This document shows, piece by piece, positions 22,244 through 31,440 of a stretch of 64,000 nucleotides of DNA. The notes beneath the pieces are model-generated. The model ran no database searches and was not told the DNA's origin. It worked only from the letters and a program-made list of their open reading frames with translations. The DNA comes from Flabesymbios commensalis (lineage: Eukaryota; Annelida; Polychaeta; Terebellida; Flabelligeridae). Location of the stretch: positions 82,278,773 to 82,342,772 of the forward strand of contig OZ024903.1 of the NCBI GenBank assembly GCA_964017125.1, given 5' to 3'. The translations under genes and the position numbers were made by a program. Each line of letters opens with the position of its first letter. Position 1 is the stretch's first letter.

Positions 22244-22351
22244 CCAGCAAACACAAAACATTTGTATACCATTAGTACAACGTCGGCCCAACGTCTTCGA
22301 CGTTGGTCCAACATTGTACAAATGTTATACAAATGTTTTGTCTTTACTGGG
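22244..22351. mobile_element. Palindromic MITE, family A2
   Basis: CCAGCAAACACAAAACATTT at the left and AAATGTTTTGTCTTTACTGG plus G at the right. The centre CCCAACGTCTTCGACGTTGG is itself palindromic. It is in intron 5 of the cholinesterase-like gene. Confidence 0.8.
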
Positions 22352-22370
22352 AAGATGCCGACCCTGTCAT

Positions 22371-22477
22371 AGCAAGCACGATACGTTGAACCAATGTTGG
22401 ATTATTGTTGGCCCGCCGTCTGCAACGTCAGCTCAACATTAATCCAACATTGGTTCAATGTCTCGTGTTTTCTGGGG
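22371..22477. mobile_element. Palindromic MITE, family A, abutting a splice donor
   Basis: Starts AGCAAGCACGATACGTTGAA, ends CAATGTCTCGTGTTTTCTGG plus GG. Arms are nearly perfect. It ends 3 bases from the intronic end of the exon 5 donor (GTCAGT on the - strand, 22481-22486). Confidence 0.85.
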
Positions 22478-22486
22478 TATACTGAC

Positions 22487-22641
22487 CATCCACCACAATC
22501 AGAGATATAGATGTCTCTTGGGGTTGTGGCAGCTGCTGAAAGTGCACGTTTCTCCACTGTTCCCATGGTAACGCATCCAGCACTTGCTTAGTTGTGAGTT
22601 CTCGAAGACAAGCAACCACATCTCTTCTTGCAGTACATCCG
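22487..22641 (-). CDS. Cholinesterase-like gene, exon 5
   Basis: A 155-bp exon between acceptor GTTCTAG and donor GTCAGT. It completes D330 and encodes GCTARRDVVACLRELTTKQV then LDALPWEQWRNVHFQQLPQP and QETSISLIVVD. The two cysteines in GCx(8)C, the VxCLR string and the closing PVVDG-like IVVDG match the region after the nucleophile elbow in cholinesterases (family GC...ELVACLR...PVVDG). Phases fit exon 4 (two leftover bases) and exon 6 (one leftover base). Confidence 0.93.
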
Positions 22642-23102
22642 CTAGAACTGAACAAACCGTTATTTTTTATCAGCATCAATTTTTTTTTGAATAACACTTG
22701 AGACGGAAAATAACTGAGTAATATACATGTAAGCTTGCTACAAAAGCGACTTAATCCTGATGGCAAATACAAATGATGTACTTTAAAATATTGCATTAAC
22801 AATTGCTGCTATGAATAAAAATTAAAAGTTTTTAACTACTAGAAAACATTCAAATATTCGATTTAAAATTGTATGAAATGTTTATGGGAGTGTATTAGTA
22901 GCATTTTCATTCGCCTTCAGACGTAAATAGTTAGCTGAAGTACCACCTCAAGATTAATAATAAATACTTGATCCCATAAAATACACGAGGGTAATAATTT
23001 AAGTCATTGATAATTATTGGAGTACACATACTATTATTATGTAATGAATATTATTCAAAGTATAACACGAGGCGTATAAACGTGATAAATTAGACAATGG
23101 GG
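22642..23102 (-). other. Intron 4, unremarkable part
   Basis: AT-rich intron sequence. No exon or recognised repeat seen up to the MITE at 23103. Confidence 0.5.
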
Positions 23103-23205
23103 TTCAACGAGACCTTAGCCCAATGTTAAATCAATGTTGGGCCAACGTCGTAGACGATAGGCCAATATTGAAACAACATTGGGTCAACGTTTCGTGTTTC
23201 CTGGG
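23103..23205. mobile_element. Palindromic MITE, family A
   Basis: TTCAACGAGACCTTAGCCCA at the left and GGTCAACGTTTCGTGTTTCC plus TGGG at the right. The centre is GGGCCAACGTCGTAGACGAT. In intron 4. Confidence 0.8.
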
Positions 23206-23209
23206 AGAT

Positions 23210-23375
23210 GTTACCCGCGACTCACAACTTGAAGTCGCTAAAAATTACTCATATTTGTTTAATTTGAGACCAAAAAATTTGCAAATCTTGATGTTTGAAC
23301 ACCCATTTTAATTCCTGATAACTGTGATTTGATCGATTAATAAAACAAATTAAAAACGACTATATTCCTGCCTAG
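23210..23375. mobile_element. Partial family B MITE
   Basis: Half-hairpin GACTCACAACTTGAAGTCGC, then ACTCATATTTGTTTAATTTG, TTTGCAAATCTTGATGTTTG and TAATAAAACAAATTAAAAAC. These are shared with the copies at 10060, 20545, 24622 and 25620. Terminal repeats are not clear. Confidence 0.55.
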
Positions 23376-23538
23376 CGCTGGGGTAGTCTTCAGCCAGCAT
23401 TGATCGGCTTCTGATATTGTCTGCACAGAAAAATGGCAATAATCTCATCCTGCTTTGTTGCTAAGAAATACATGTAGGCCTTCAGTCGCCATATATTACA
23501 AGAGACAAGTTCATTTATGGTAGACCATGCTAACTCAC

Positions 23539-23693
23539 TCCACGAACTGCGTATTTTTCTGGAATTTTGGAACTGATTCTAGTTTTGGTGAAGGGCTGGC
23601 TAGCCACGCTTTTTGAAACAGGGTTTGACTGGATTCTGCTGCCATCAGGGCCAGTATGGAAGTCGCTCCGGAACCCTCTCCAAACAACGTCAC
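23539..23693 (-). CDS. Cholinesterase-like gene, exon 4 (nucleophile elbow, GEGSG)
   Basis: A 155-bp exon between acceptor CCTTTCAG and donor GTGAGT. It encodes residues 279-329 and two bases of D330: VTLFGEGSGATSILALMAAE then SSQTLFQKAWLASPSPKLES and VPKFQKNTQFV. VTLFGESAG is the signature of active cholinesterases and carboxylesterases. Here the serine position (285) is glycine and serine follows at 286 (G-E-G-S-G). Loss of this serine is typical of non-catalytic relatives such as neuroligins, neurotactin and gliotactin. The rest of the exon keeps the fold pattern, so this looks like a maintained pseudo-enzyme and not decay. A one-residue shift in register cannot be excluded from sequence alone. 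Confidence 0.93.
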
Positions 23694-24181
23694 CTGAAAG
23701 GATATTATACATGAAAAAGCCAGTGAAATCACAAATCGTCACGTTAGCGTGCATTAACCTTTGAAGCGCCAGATTATATAACTCCTCTGCACCTACCTGA
23801 ATCTGAAACTTCATATAAATATTTTTTAGCTAAATGAATTGTGAGGTATTAATGCACCATACTGGCATAGAGCTGCTGTCACGTCAAATATCATGTATGG
23901 TTGTAGTGACGCTCTCCTCATATGCACCTCATGCATCATGCATACTGGTCAAAAGAAAATAAACTAAAAAATATCAGTACTGTAATGTAAAAATTGTTTC
24001 CTATGGCATCTGTACCTTTTATTTGACCAACACATCTAACCATCCATTGGAATCATGGTTCAATTAAAATGTACACATAGCATTAAAAAAAATCTAAATA
24101 AGGCTGAACATTTCTTATTATATTTTTATCGGTATAATATGCTGGGGTTTTTCTTTTCAATATTTCTTAATATGTTAGTAC
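23694..24181 (-). other. Intron 3
   Basis: AT-rich intron with normal splice ends. Nothing recognised. Confidence 0.5.
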
Positions 24182-24396
24182 CTTTTCAGCGTCTCCCCCG
24201 AAGTAGTGTATGTTGTGTTTGACCCATAGTAGAGCTGCTCTCTGGTCCATCAGACCATAGTTACCAGAAGCTTTGGTTGACTGTGAAGATGAAGCCAGCT
24301 CTGGAATGGCCAGGAAGCCAAACACGTTCAAGCGGTAGTTAAAGCTGACAAACACTTTGTTATAATTGGCCGCCGTTTCTGCGCCAGGTGATAAAC
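24182..24396 (-). CDS. Cholinesterase-like gene, exon 3
   Basis: A 215-bp exon between acceptor TTTGTAG and donor GTACTAAC. It completes G207 and encodes LSPGAETAANYNKVFVSFNY then RLNVFGFLAIPELASSSQST, KASGNYGLMDQRAALLWVKH and NIHYFGGDAEK. VFVSFNYRLNxFGFLA, SGNYGLMDQxAALxWVxxNI and FGGD are classic alpha/beta-hydrolase cholinesterase-family blocks that form the core before the nucleophile elbow. It ends in phase 0, immediately followed by VTLFGEGSG of exon 4. Confidence 0.96.
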
Positions 24397-24621
24397 CTAC
24401 AAAAAATTAATCTCATTCGTATCTCACGAGACGCTGACACAGCAGAAATAGAACACTTCTTACTACTATCAAATAACTAAATTTTACAATTATTGCGCTA
24501 TCTATATCAGTATCATCTCTTTTCGCACCAGGCAGGCTGTGATTCCCACGGCAATTGATGGAAATTATGTCATGTGTGATCTGATTTCTGATAGTATGAG
24601 AAAACACAAGCGTTCTATTAA

Positions 24622-24902
24622 CCCTTTTCCCGCTACAGTAAGACTTATATATACTAACAGTAAGTCTTTAAAAGTGTTGCTTTGTTCCTGTATCATATAC
24701 TCTTAAAGAGTATAGTGGACAGGTACAAAGCAAGTCGTAAAATATACACCCATCTGAAGTTGTGTCTCGCTACAGCGACCCACAACTTCTTGTGGGTGAC
24801 AATTACTCATATTTGTTCAACATGAGACCAAACATTTGCAAATCTTGACATTTAAACACCTATTTCGTAAGAAGGATTAAAAGGACCATACTCGTGAGTG
24901 GT
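24622..24902. mobile_element. Probable family B MITE, tandem with next element
   Basis: TTAA (24618-24621) then CCCTTTTCCCGCTACAGT. The hairpin CATCTGAAGTTGTGTCTCGC with complement and the ACCAAACATTTGCAAATCTT body follow. The right end ATACTCGTGAGTGG runs into TTAA at 24903-24906, shared with the neighbour. It lies in intron 2. Confidence 0.6.
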
Positions 24903-24906
24903 TTAA

Positions 24907-25146
24907 CCCTTAAAGCGCTGAATTACGTTCGTATGAACCATGGAGACAAAAGGGTTTTTCAACTTGAAATCATTATAAATGTCTAGGCTCTTTCCGCTTC
25001 ATTTGGATGACTACGGTATGTTATGGGTCTACGGCCATGACAAATATGTTTACTCTTACAGTGCGGGGATCGACTTTAGACATCAGAATCTGACGTCTAC
25101 AGACGTAAGATTCTGATGTTTAAAGTCGATTCCCGCACTGTAAGGG
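24907..25146. mobile_element. TTAA-type MITE (family C variant), 240 bp
   Basis: TTAA at 24903-24906 and 25147-25150. Termini CCCTTAAAGCGCTG and CGCACTGTAAGGG. The right part is a long hairpin whose arms begin CTTACAGTGCGGGGATCGAC and run ~37 bp, with a GACGTCTACAGACGT-type loop. The left part contains TATGAACCATGGAGACAAA, shared with the deletion copy at 35283-35428. Confidence 0.8.
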
Positions 25147-25162
25147 TTAAATTTGACAATTG

Positions 25163-25200
25163 TGTTTGTTTGTTTGTTTGTTTGTTTGTTTGTTTGTTTT
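25163..25200. repeat. (GTTT)n microsatellite
   Basis: About nine tandem GTTT units, directly after the MITE and just downstream (intron 2) of the exon 2 donor. Confidence 0.95.
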
Positions 25201-25229
25201 CCAAAATAAACTTGTCAACCCTTTCTTAC

Positions 25230-25521
25230 CTGGCTGATGTCCACTGCCGGTCATCAGATGACCACCGTGGACATAGAGCATGACGTCCAGCTTGGCTTCA
25301 TGGTCTATCCTGGGTGTCCACACATTGATGTACAGGCAGTCCTCACTGCCTTCCATCTCCTGGTTAATCTCGTTTTTCTGTACACATTCTGTGCCGTACG
25401 TGAACGCCTCGTACACGTCATTGTGCTGTGCTTCACTCACACACGTGCCTTCTTCTGTCACCACGGCCTCTGTGGGAAGCCATCGCTTATTGTCTATAGG
25501 CGGCAGCGCGTAAGGTATCCC
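25230..25521 (-). CDS. Cholinesterase-like gene, exon 2
   Basis: A 292-bp exon between acceptor TTTCTCAG and donor GTAAGA. It encodes residues 110-206 and one base of G207: GIPYALPPIDNKRWLPTEAV then VTEEGTCVSEAQHNDVYEAF, TYGTECVQKNEINQEMEGSE, DCLYINVWTPRIDHEAKLDV and MLYVHGGHLMTGSGHQP. FxGIPYAxPP, SEDCLYINVWTP and the oxyanion-hole VHGG are the standard cholinesterase/carboxylesterase landmarks. The cysteines of the first disulphide loop (GTC...DC) are present. The exon starts in phase 0, so it can accept either of the two upstream first exons (27087-27413 or 34669-34986), both of which end FK at a phase 0 donor. Confidence 0.97.
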
Positions 25522-25619
25522 CTGAGAAACAAATGTACCACGTATACATGTAGTACTGTCACTACATGAGGTTTCATAATGCAGTGAGTATTTTTTTGAA
25601 AAAAAAAATATAAAATCAG

Positions 25620-25912
25620 TTAATACACCTTTTCATTGAAATTACAATAAACCCATATTCTGCTGTAAGTAAATTCATTTGAATTTTCAACCACTTGAGG
25701 TTGTGTCTCGCTACCGCGATCCACAACCTCAAGTGGTTAAAAATTACTCATACTTGAACTTCGTGTATTTGTTTAATCTAAGAGCAAATATTTACAAATG
25801 TTGATTCTTAAACTGTCATTTAATTCCCAATAACCATGATAATATAACAGTGAATTAATTGATTAATAAAACTGATTAAAAACGACTATTGTCGTGATCA
25901 GCAGGCAAAGGG
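25620..25912. mobile_element. Family B MITE in intron 1
   Basis: The hairpin TTTTCAACCACTTGAGGTTG with complement is followed by a body with GATTAATAAAACTGATTAAA. The right terminus GATCAGCAGGCAAAGGG precedes TTAA (25913-25916). The left terminus is uncertain (TTAA near 25620). Confidence 0.7.
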
Positions 25913-26162
25913 TTAAAACGGTGCAACATAAACAAAAATACAAGTCTACAACTGAACCACCTCACTGGATATTTAATTAGAGAAGTCTAGTCTTGAATCA
26001 TCGCATGTGTCTGGTGAGGGTGAACTGAAAAGATCCCACAGGTTCCCATGAAAAACGTCTGCCTATAAGCATGTATGCCTAGTATTTAAACGAATGACGG
26101 GTGGTGTTTATCTGCCTACACGTCCGCCATGTGAGAATAACTCACTATCACTATCCCTGTAA

Positions 26163-26262
26163 ACACCAAAAAATTGTATAACATTTGTACAATGCTGGAC
26201 CAACGTCGAAGATGTTGGGCCGACGTTGTACAAATGTTATACAAAGGTTTTGTGTTTGCTGG
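26163..26262. mobile_element. Palindromic MITE, family A2
   Basis: AACACCAAAAAATTGTATAA at the left and ATGTTATACAAAGGTTTTGT plus GTTTGCTGG at the right. The centre is GACCAACGTCGAAGATGTTG. In intron 1 of the cholinesterase-like gene. Confidence 0.8.
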
Positions 26263-26469
26263 AACACTTGTTCCAAAATTCAAAGAACAGTTCGCTTAAC
26301 CCTTCGCTGTTTTTATCCTTTGTATTTGTTCTTTAAACAAGAAATTTGTGAAATTACATCTTTCGATTAAAATTGTACATGTATATGGTATATTTATGTC
26401 CTTTGTTCTCACTTGGAAGTTGTAGGTCACGAAAGCGAAGCACAACTTTAAGTGGGTAATCGTCCCCTT

Positions 26470-26525
26470 GGTATTAAAGTGTACACTCCCACCTCACAGC
26501 TTGGGAGATACACCCTTTGAATACC
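26470..26525. mobile_element. Family E hairpin, uninterrupted copy
   Basis: CTTGGTATTAAAGTGTACAC and the complement ending ACACCCTTTGAATACCA. The arms meet at CTCACAGCTTGGGAG. Its ~56-bp length shows what the split copy at 18637-18952 looked like before the MITE arrived. Confidence 0.65.
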
Positions 26526-26590
26526 ATTTACGAAATATCAGTACCATTATCGTGATGGCTTCCAGAGTATCGCTTATCACCTAGCAAACC

Positions 26591-26646
26591 CAAGACGGGG
26601 ATACAACGTTGCTTTGATCAAAGCAACGTGTTGTATCCCCGTCTTG
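26591..26646. mobile_element. Near-perfect loopless palindrome
   Basis: CAAGACGGGGATACAACGTT through GCTTTGATCAAAGC to ACGTGTTGTATCCCCGTCTT plus G. Arms are about 27 bp with one 2-base bulge and no loop. It is preceded by CTAGCAAAC, so it looks like a family A end with a different interior. In intron 1. Confidence 0.75.
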
Positions 26647-27086
26647 ATACATGTATGCATTAAATCAACATCAGGTCAATCTGTCGTATTTGTGGCTAAA
26701 TTTGATAAGAAAGCAAAGAACGATACAAGTACAGTAGCATTGAGTAAGAAATTTCACCGACAGCGAATACCGAGGCTGGGGTTTCTGATATACGTTGCTA
26801 ATAAAGATAGCTATGTTATTCACATTTAGAAAACTACAGTAAAGACGATACACTATATATACACCCCCCTGTATACACCTAGTACTAGGCCTACTGATCA
26901 TAATTTTGGTATTGATGATCTAACATGTCTAATAGTGTGATGTATGTGAACATGATGAGCTTAGGTATACCAGCTGGTATGCCTTTAATTTTGAAGAAAA
27001 CAAGTTCCAGAAATAATGAGACGTTGATCCAAAATTCTGCAACTATCATATGATTTTTTGTTGAATTATCGCAGCTATACCGGTAC

Positions 27087-27413
27087 CTTAAATGCGAATA
27101 CATTCTCGTCAACATCTCCCATCACCATTCCACAGAGTGTCGGGGTGGTGACAATGTCATGATGCTGAGGCGTCTGATGCTTCCTCACTGCACACTTAAC
27201 GACAAAGGCAAGCAGTCCAATAAACAGACCTAAACATACCACCGTGATACAGAAACCAGGATTTCCGGCCAAAAAGTTTTTCAGGCGCATAGAGCGTGTC
27301 TTGGGGGGCCTGGTCATACATAATGGCTGCAGGTCACTCGACGTGGTCACATCCATGTCACTGGTTGTGGGGGTCAATGATCCCATCCCATTGTAAACCT
27401 GGTCACAGGTCAT
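27087..27413 (-). CDS. Cholinesterase-like gene, exon 1 (start, transmembrane anchor)
   Basis: ATG at 27411-27413 with a good -3 context (GCC ATG). It encodes 109 residues and ends TTTAAG at donor GTACCG (phase 0). The order is a ~45-residue hydrophilic N-terminus with no signal peptide, the basic patch RPPKTRSMRLKNF, then a transmembrane helix about residues 53-75 (GFCITVVCLGLFIGLLAFVV). A short stalk follows and then TLCGMVMGDVDENVFAFK, the first strand of the cholinesterase domain, continuing into GIPYA of exon 2. This gives a type II topology (cytoplasmic N-terminus), as in Drosophila neurotactin. I infer an adhesion or signalling role. Enzymatic activity is unlikely given exon 4. Confidence 0.88.
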
Positions 27414-27434
27414 GGCAGGCTAGGCACGGCCATA

Positions 27435-27443
27435 TTATGGCAT
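27435..27443 (-). promoter_or_regulatory. Possible minimal upstream ORF (ATG CCA TAA)
   Basis: On the - strand GCCACCATGCCATAA, an ideal Kozak context followed by a two-codon reading frame, lies 22 bases before the exon 1 start codon. If transcribed as 5' UTR it could lower translation of the main frame. The transcription start is not known. Confidence 0.35.
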
Positions 27444-28030
27444 GGTGGCAATATCATACTAGTAATTAGTGCAGATGTTTCTTTGTTTCTTACTCTCTGA
27501 TATGCTTTTCAAAACAATCCAATCTGGAGATCAGCATTACAGCTTAAACATTATCCATAAAGTATTCCCGCTTTAATCCTTACTAATATGTTATCGACAT
27601 AATTTAAAACTTGTTTTTGTTGTACAATCATTCTATCAACACTGGGTCTGATCAACGAACTAGTAGAAGTCTGTTAAATTGCACCAATATCATCCAAACA
27701 ATTTGGATTTTGACATCACATCGTGCACGGTATCCATATTATTTTGAAGCTTCCTTATTCACCCGAGCTTAAACTAATTGTGTGTGCAGTGTGGCCATTC
27801 TACTGCTATCAACAAGCTGTTAGAACTCTGTCAATATGATCTATATCAGCATGTGGTAGTACTGACGCTGTATGTGTACAGCGTGCAGGACGTATGCGTG
27901 TACGCTCAGGTAGATCCAGTACACACCTGGATCGTGGTATATTGGTTTAGCGGGGTGTACAGATCCCGGTAGCAGCTAGACGATACACAGCGGGAGCACA
28001 CAGCAACCGTGAGACGATGAATCAGGGACA
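27444..28030 (-). other. 5' flank of the cholinesterase-like exon 1
   Basis: No TATA box or other core promoter element that I can defend. GC content is somewhat higher than average from 27780 onward. No other gene. Confidence 0.3.
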
Positions 28031-28137
28031 CAGCAGACACTAGACGTTGAATAAATGTTGGTTTACCGTTGGTACAGCGTCGTAGACGGTGGACCAATGT
28101 TAAACCAACATTTATTCAACGTCTTGTGTTTGCTGGG
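28031..28137. mobile_element. Palindromic MITE, family A
   Basis: CAGCAGACACTAGACGTTGA at the left and ATTCAACGTCTTGTGTTTGC plus TGGGG at the right. The centre is GTACAGCGTCGTAGACGGTG. Well preserved. Confidence 0.85.
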
Positions 28138-28258
28138 GATGGATTGATGTAGACGATGAGCTAACATTGAACCAACATTGAGGAACGACAGGTGCGGAGT
28201 AAGTCTGGCAGTTACCATGGCAACAGATCAGTGGTATCCGTCAAGTGTACTGCCAGAC

Positions 28259-28345
28259 CCAACAGCCGCTAGACGTTAACCCAGTGCTGGATTAATGCCG
28301 CACCAGTGTCGCAGACGTTGCACCAGTATTGATTCCGTTTTGGAC
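28259..28345. mobile_element. Family A MITE, right arm decayed
   Basis: CCAACAGCCGCTAGACGTTA, then CCCAGTGCTGGATTAATGCC and the core CACCAGTGTCGCAGACGTTG. The right arm is only recognisable to about 28345. Confidence 0.6.
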
Positions 28346-28549
28346 CAGCGTTTTCGCGCTGTGGCAATAGACCGCGATCAGCCTGAACTCGTCAAGAAGT
28401 ACACCCCGCTCAGCAATGCGCCAACGCTTGAACAATGCCTTCGTCTCACATGCCCAATCTGAGAAGCAAGGACAAATCGCTAGCAACGCTAAACCAATGC
28501 CTTTTTCTGTCTCAAAAGGAAGGACAAAACGCTTACAGTAGCCCAACCC
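28346..28549. repeat. Short dispersed GAAGCAAGGACAAA motif repeats
   Basis: GAGAAGCAAGGACAAATCGC (28473), AAGGAAGGACAAAACGC (28525) and, beyond the next MITE, GCAAGGACAAAGCGCTAGC (28674) and GAGAAGCAATGTCC (28642) are related. A decayed tandem duplication is likely. Confidence 0.45.
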
Positions 28550-28602
28550 GACGTTGGTCCAACATTGCATAAATGTTATACAAATGTTTTGAGTTTGCCG
28601 GG
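28550..28602. mobile_element. Half of a family A2 MITE
   Basis: ACGTTGGTCCAACATTGCAT then AAATGTTATACAAATGTTTT and GAGTTTGCCGGG. The left arm is absent. Confidence 0.7.
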
Positions 28603-28779
28603 AAGGCACCAACGTTTGACCAATGCCTTCTTCTCCGCCTGAGAAGCAATGTCCAAAGAGTTTCTATATTCCTTGCAAGGACAAAGCGCTAGCACAGCAG
28701 CCACGTCAGTCTCAGCAAACGTGAGATCTAAATATACACAGGTCGGCAATCTCAGATAAAACCGCAACACACAATCTGT

Positions 28780-29950
28780 AAAGATCCGGCCTTACATCAG
28801 TCCGAAGTGTCTGAACAACGTGTAAATGCGCAGTTAACTTTTCCTGGAATCTAGAAGAGCGATATTACGTACGTGGTCTAAATGTAGTTTTAGCGCTTTC
28901 GGGCGAAATGACGCGAGTGTGAAATAAATCTTCTTCTATGTGTTATTAAGTTATATAGCAAAAACGCACAACAGAGGAAAACATAAATTTTCTAAACACA
29001 GTAAACGGGATGCTAGAACATCACAAAAAAAGCAATGAAGAAGGAAAAAATCCAAAACATCCCACCATCTAAAGTCAATACTGATACACCACTGAGAATG
29101 ATTTCGGAATAAAATTACGTTTTATTCTCAAGGGTGGTGCTTATTTTATTTTACAGTTGTCATACAAGGTTTTGTGATCCTTTTTTATTTCGTAACTATT
29201 TCGTAACATTTGCCGCAATTGCGATATACATGTAAACAGTAAACTGGCGCTAGATACTGTATGCACAATGGCTTATTTAAAAAAAAAACAAGACAATACT
29301 ATTTAAGTGATTGAGGAGAAGCTGTAAAATACTGGAGTCATTTATCTCTCTTCGATATCTGTGTACAACTGCAGAGCATTTCAAAATTTTCATTTCACGT
29401 TGGTGATGTCTCAGAATGTCAGTTAACAACGACTTTTGAAAACAATGAGCCAACTAACACGAGAGGTGGGTCCAGTGCGGTCTTGTATGATGTTATGAAG
29501 TTATGATGTTATATGATGTTATTTAATCACATGTGATATGTGCGTCAGGCAAGGGGATAACCTATCACCTCGATTTCGGGCACACATTTTATTCTAATAT
29601 CAACAGCATATAGCGTAAGTTTTATATGAGACAAGTGTAGATATCTGAATTGTCCAAATGTGTCCCACATGGTGTTTCGAAACACTCCATGTGCCCCATA
29701 CTCACTGAGTCACTCAATGATTTATCACAGGTAATACCAGTGAACATACTAGAGTTACATTTTACATGTGGCTCATTATCATGATTATACATGCTTAGTG
29801 TGATAGCCCCATAAGCGTCATAATTGTAGGGTACACCTATTGGGGGATGCCATTCAAATTTATACATATTTGAAAACCAAAGACATGCACTGCGAGCCAT
29901 TCAAGCACATATGTGTCCATGAGATCAGAAACAAAATGTTTTTCAATCAA
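28780..29950. other. No gene recognised
   Basis: AT-rich, with a small ATGATGTTAT repeat near 29486-29525 and a short - strand open frame (29622-29900) without family resemblance. Confidence 0.4.
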
Positions 29951-29954
29951 AATC

Positions 29955-31440
29955 AATAAATAAAACGTCTATACCGTCTATAACCTCAGCGAATCGGGCT
30001 CAGAGGCGCATAAATCCTTAGCGTGATCATGTGTCATAATCGAGGCCAAAGCAGGTTCGTCAACAGGGAGCTGGGCCGCAGAGGAGCTAGGGTGGGAAAG
30101 CCAGATCAAATAGGTGAGATTTAAGTAATTTTCGGAATGTTAAACTTGTTCCGGCATTACGTATTGGTACATTCAGGGCGTTCCATAAGGCTGGGCCAGA
30201 TATAGAGACAGCTCTTGACCCAGTTTTAGTTTTCATACGAGGAGCAACAAATCTATTTGAATTTGTGGAGCGTAGATATTTTGTGCATTTCAGACGAACA
30301 AGTAAGTCAGCCATATATGCAGGTTGGTTGTCTTTCAGGGTTCGGAAAGTTATTGTGCATATTTTAAAATGAATGCGAAACAGGAAGCCAATGTGATCGT
30401 TTTAGAATAGGATTGGAACGACTAAAACGTGGGGCCTTGGTTACCACTCTTGCAAGGCAGGTCTGAACGAGTTGTAATCTAGCGATTTTATTTTCTGTTA
30501 TATTGTAAAAAAGTGAGAATAATTTTAACAATAATCTAACTTGCTATTGACCAGTGCCACTGCAATTTGCTTGGCAAGATCTAAGGACAGACTTTCTCGA
30601 ATTTGACGCAAATCACGGATAGGATAGAAGCATGCTCTACATGTTTGGGATATATGTTTTCGGAAATTCAAGCTACGGTCTACTGTCAAATACTACGCCA
30701 AGATTTTCGGCTGATGTAGATGGATTTGTGTCTTGACCTAGAATTAAGCATGGGAAATTATTTACGATTTTTTCTCGCTGAACTTTGGTCCCAATGAGCA
30801 GAAATTCTGTCTTACTAGGATTGAGGTTCAGTTTAGACCCTGTCATCCAGGCCGACACGGCCATTACACAATGCTGCAACTTTTCAAGAGATTTCTTAGC
30901 GTTGGAAACGGATAAAGACATGTAAATTTGAGTATCATCAGCATAAAGATGGTAGTTTATGGCAGAGCTGGAGATGATAGCGCTGAGTGGTGTGATGTAC
31001 CTAGACAAAAACCACTGGTCCCAGCACAGAGCCCCGTGGAACTACATATGAGAGTATCAGACTTTATCTGACAGAGCCTCTTTAATTTTTACGGATTGAT
31101 GCCTATTTTGCAAATGAGAATAAAACCAAATTTGAATCTGCCCAGATATTCCATACCAATCTGAAAGTCTATTTGTTAATGTAGCATGGTCAATGGTGTC
31201 GAAAGCGGCCGAAAAGTCAAGCAAGGTCAGAGCTGTAACCTCACCCTGTTCCATACTAATAATTATATCGTTATATACTTTCAGTAGCGCTGATTCTGTA
31301 GAATGATGTTTCCTGTAGGCTGATTGTAATGGATTAGATAGATGGTTATTTTTTCTATGAGCTTGCAGCCGATTGTACTTTTCTAAGATTTTGGAAATTA
31401 AACTCAAGTGAATACAGGCCTGTAATATTTTCAGTTCGTT
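29955..31440 (-). mobile_element. 5'-truncated L2/CR1-type LINE, broken
   Basis: Read on the - strand from 31407: reverse transcriptase blocks LSNPLQSAYRKHHSTESALL, VTALTLLDFSAAFDTIDHAT and a degraded VPRGSVLGP. The intact catalytic motif YADD is in NYHLYADDTQIYMSL at about 30940. Next come LNLNPSKTEFLLIGT and LGVVFDS. A C-terminal part (30314-30087) has NRFVAPRMKTKTGSRAVSIS then GPALWNALN. The 3' end GAGGTTATAGACGGTATAGA, followed by TTTTATTTATT, resembles L2/CR1 tails. The fragment is split by frame changes, including between 31057 and 31008 and between 30673 and 30314. The endonuclease and upstream parts are missing. It lies between the two alternative first exons of the cholinesterase-like gene. 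Confidence 0.85.

Noticed and set aside
28292-28770. Cysteine-containing - strand open frames upstream of exon 1
   Set aside because: They translate family A MITE remnants and the GAAGCAAGGACAAA repeats.
29622-29900. Open frame considered as an extra esterase exon between the two first exons
   Set aside because: It lacks every cholinesterase block and has no matching splice phase.
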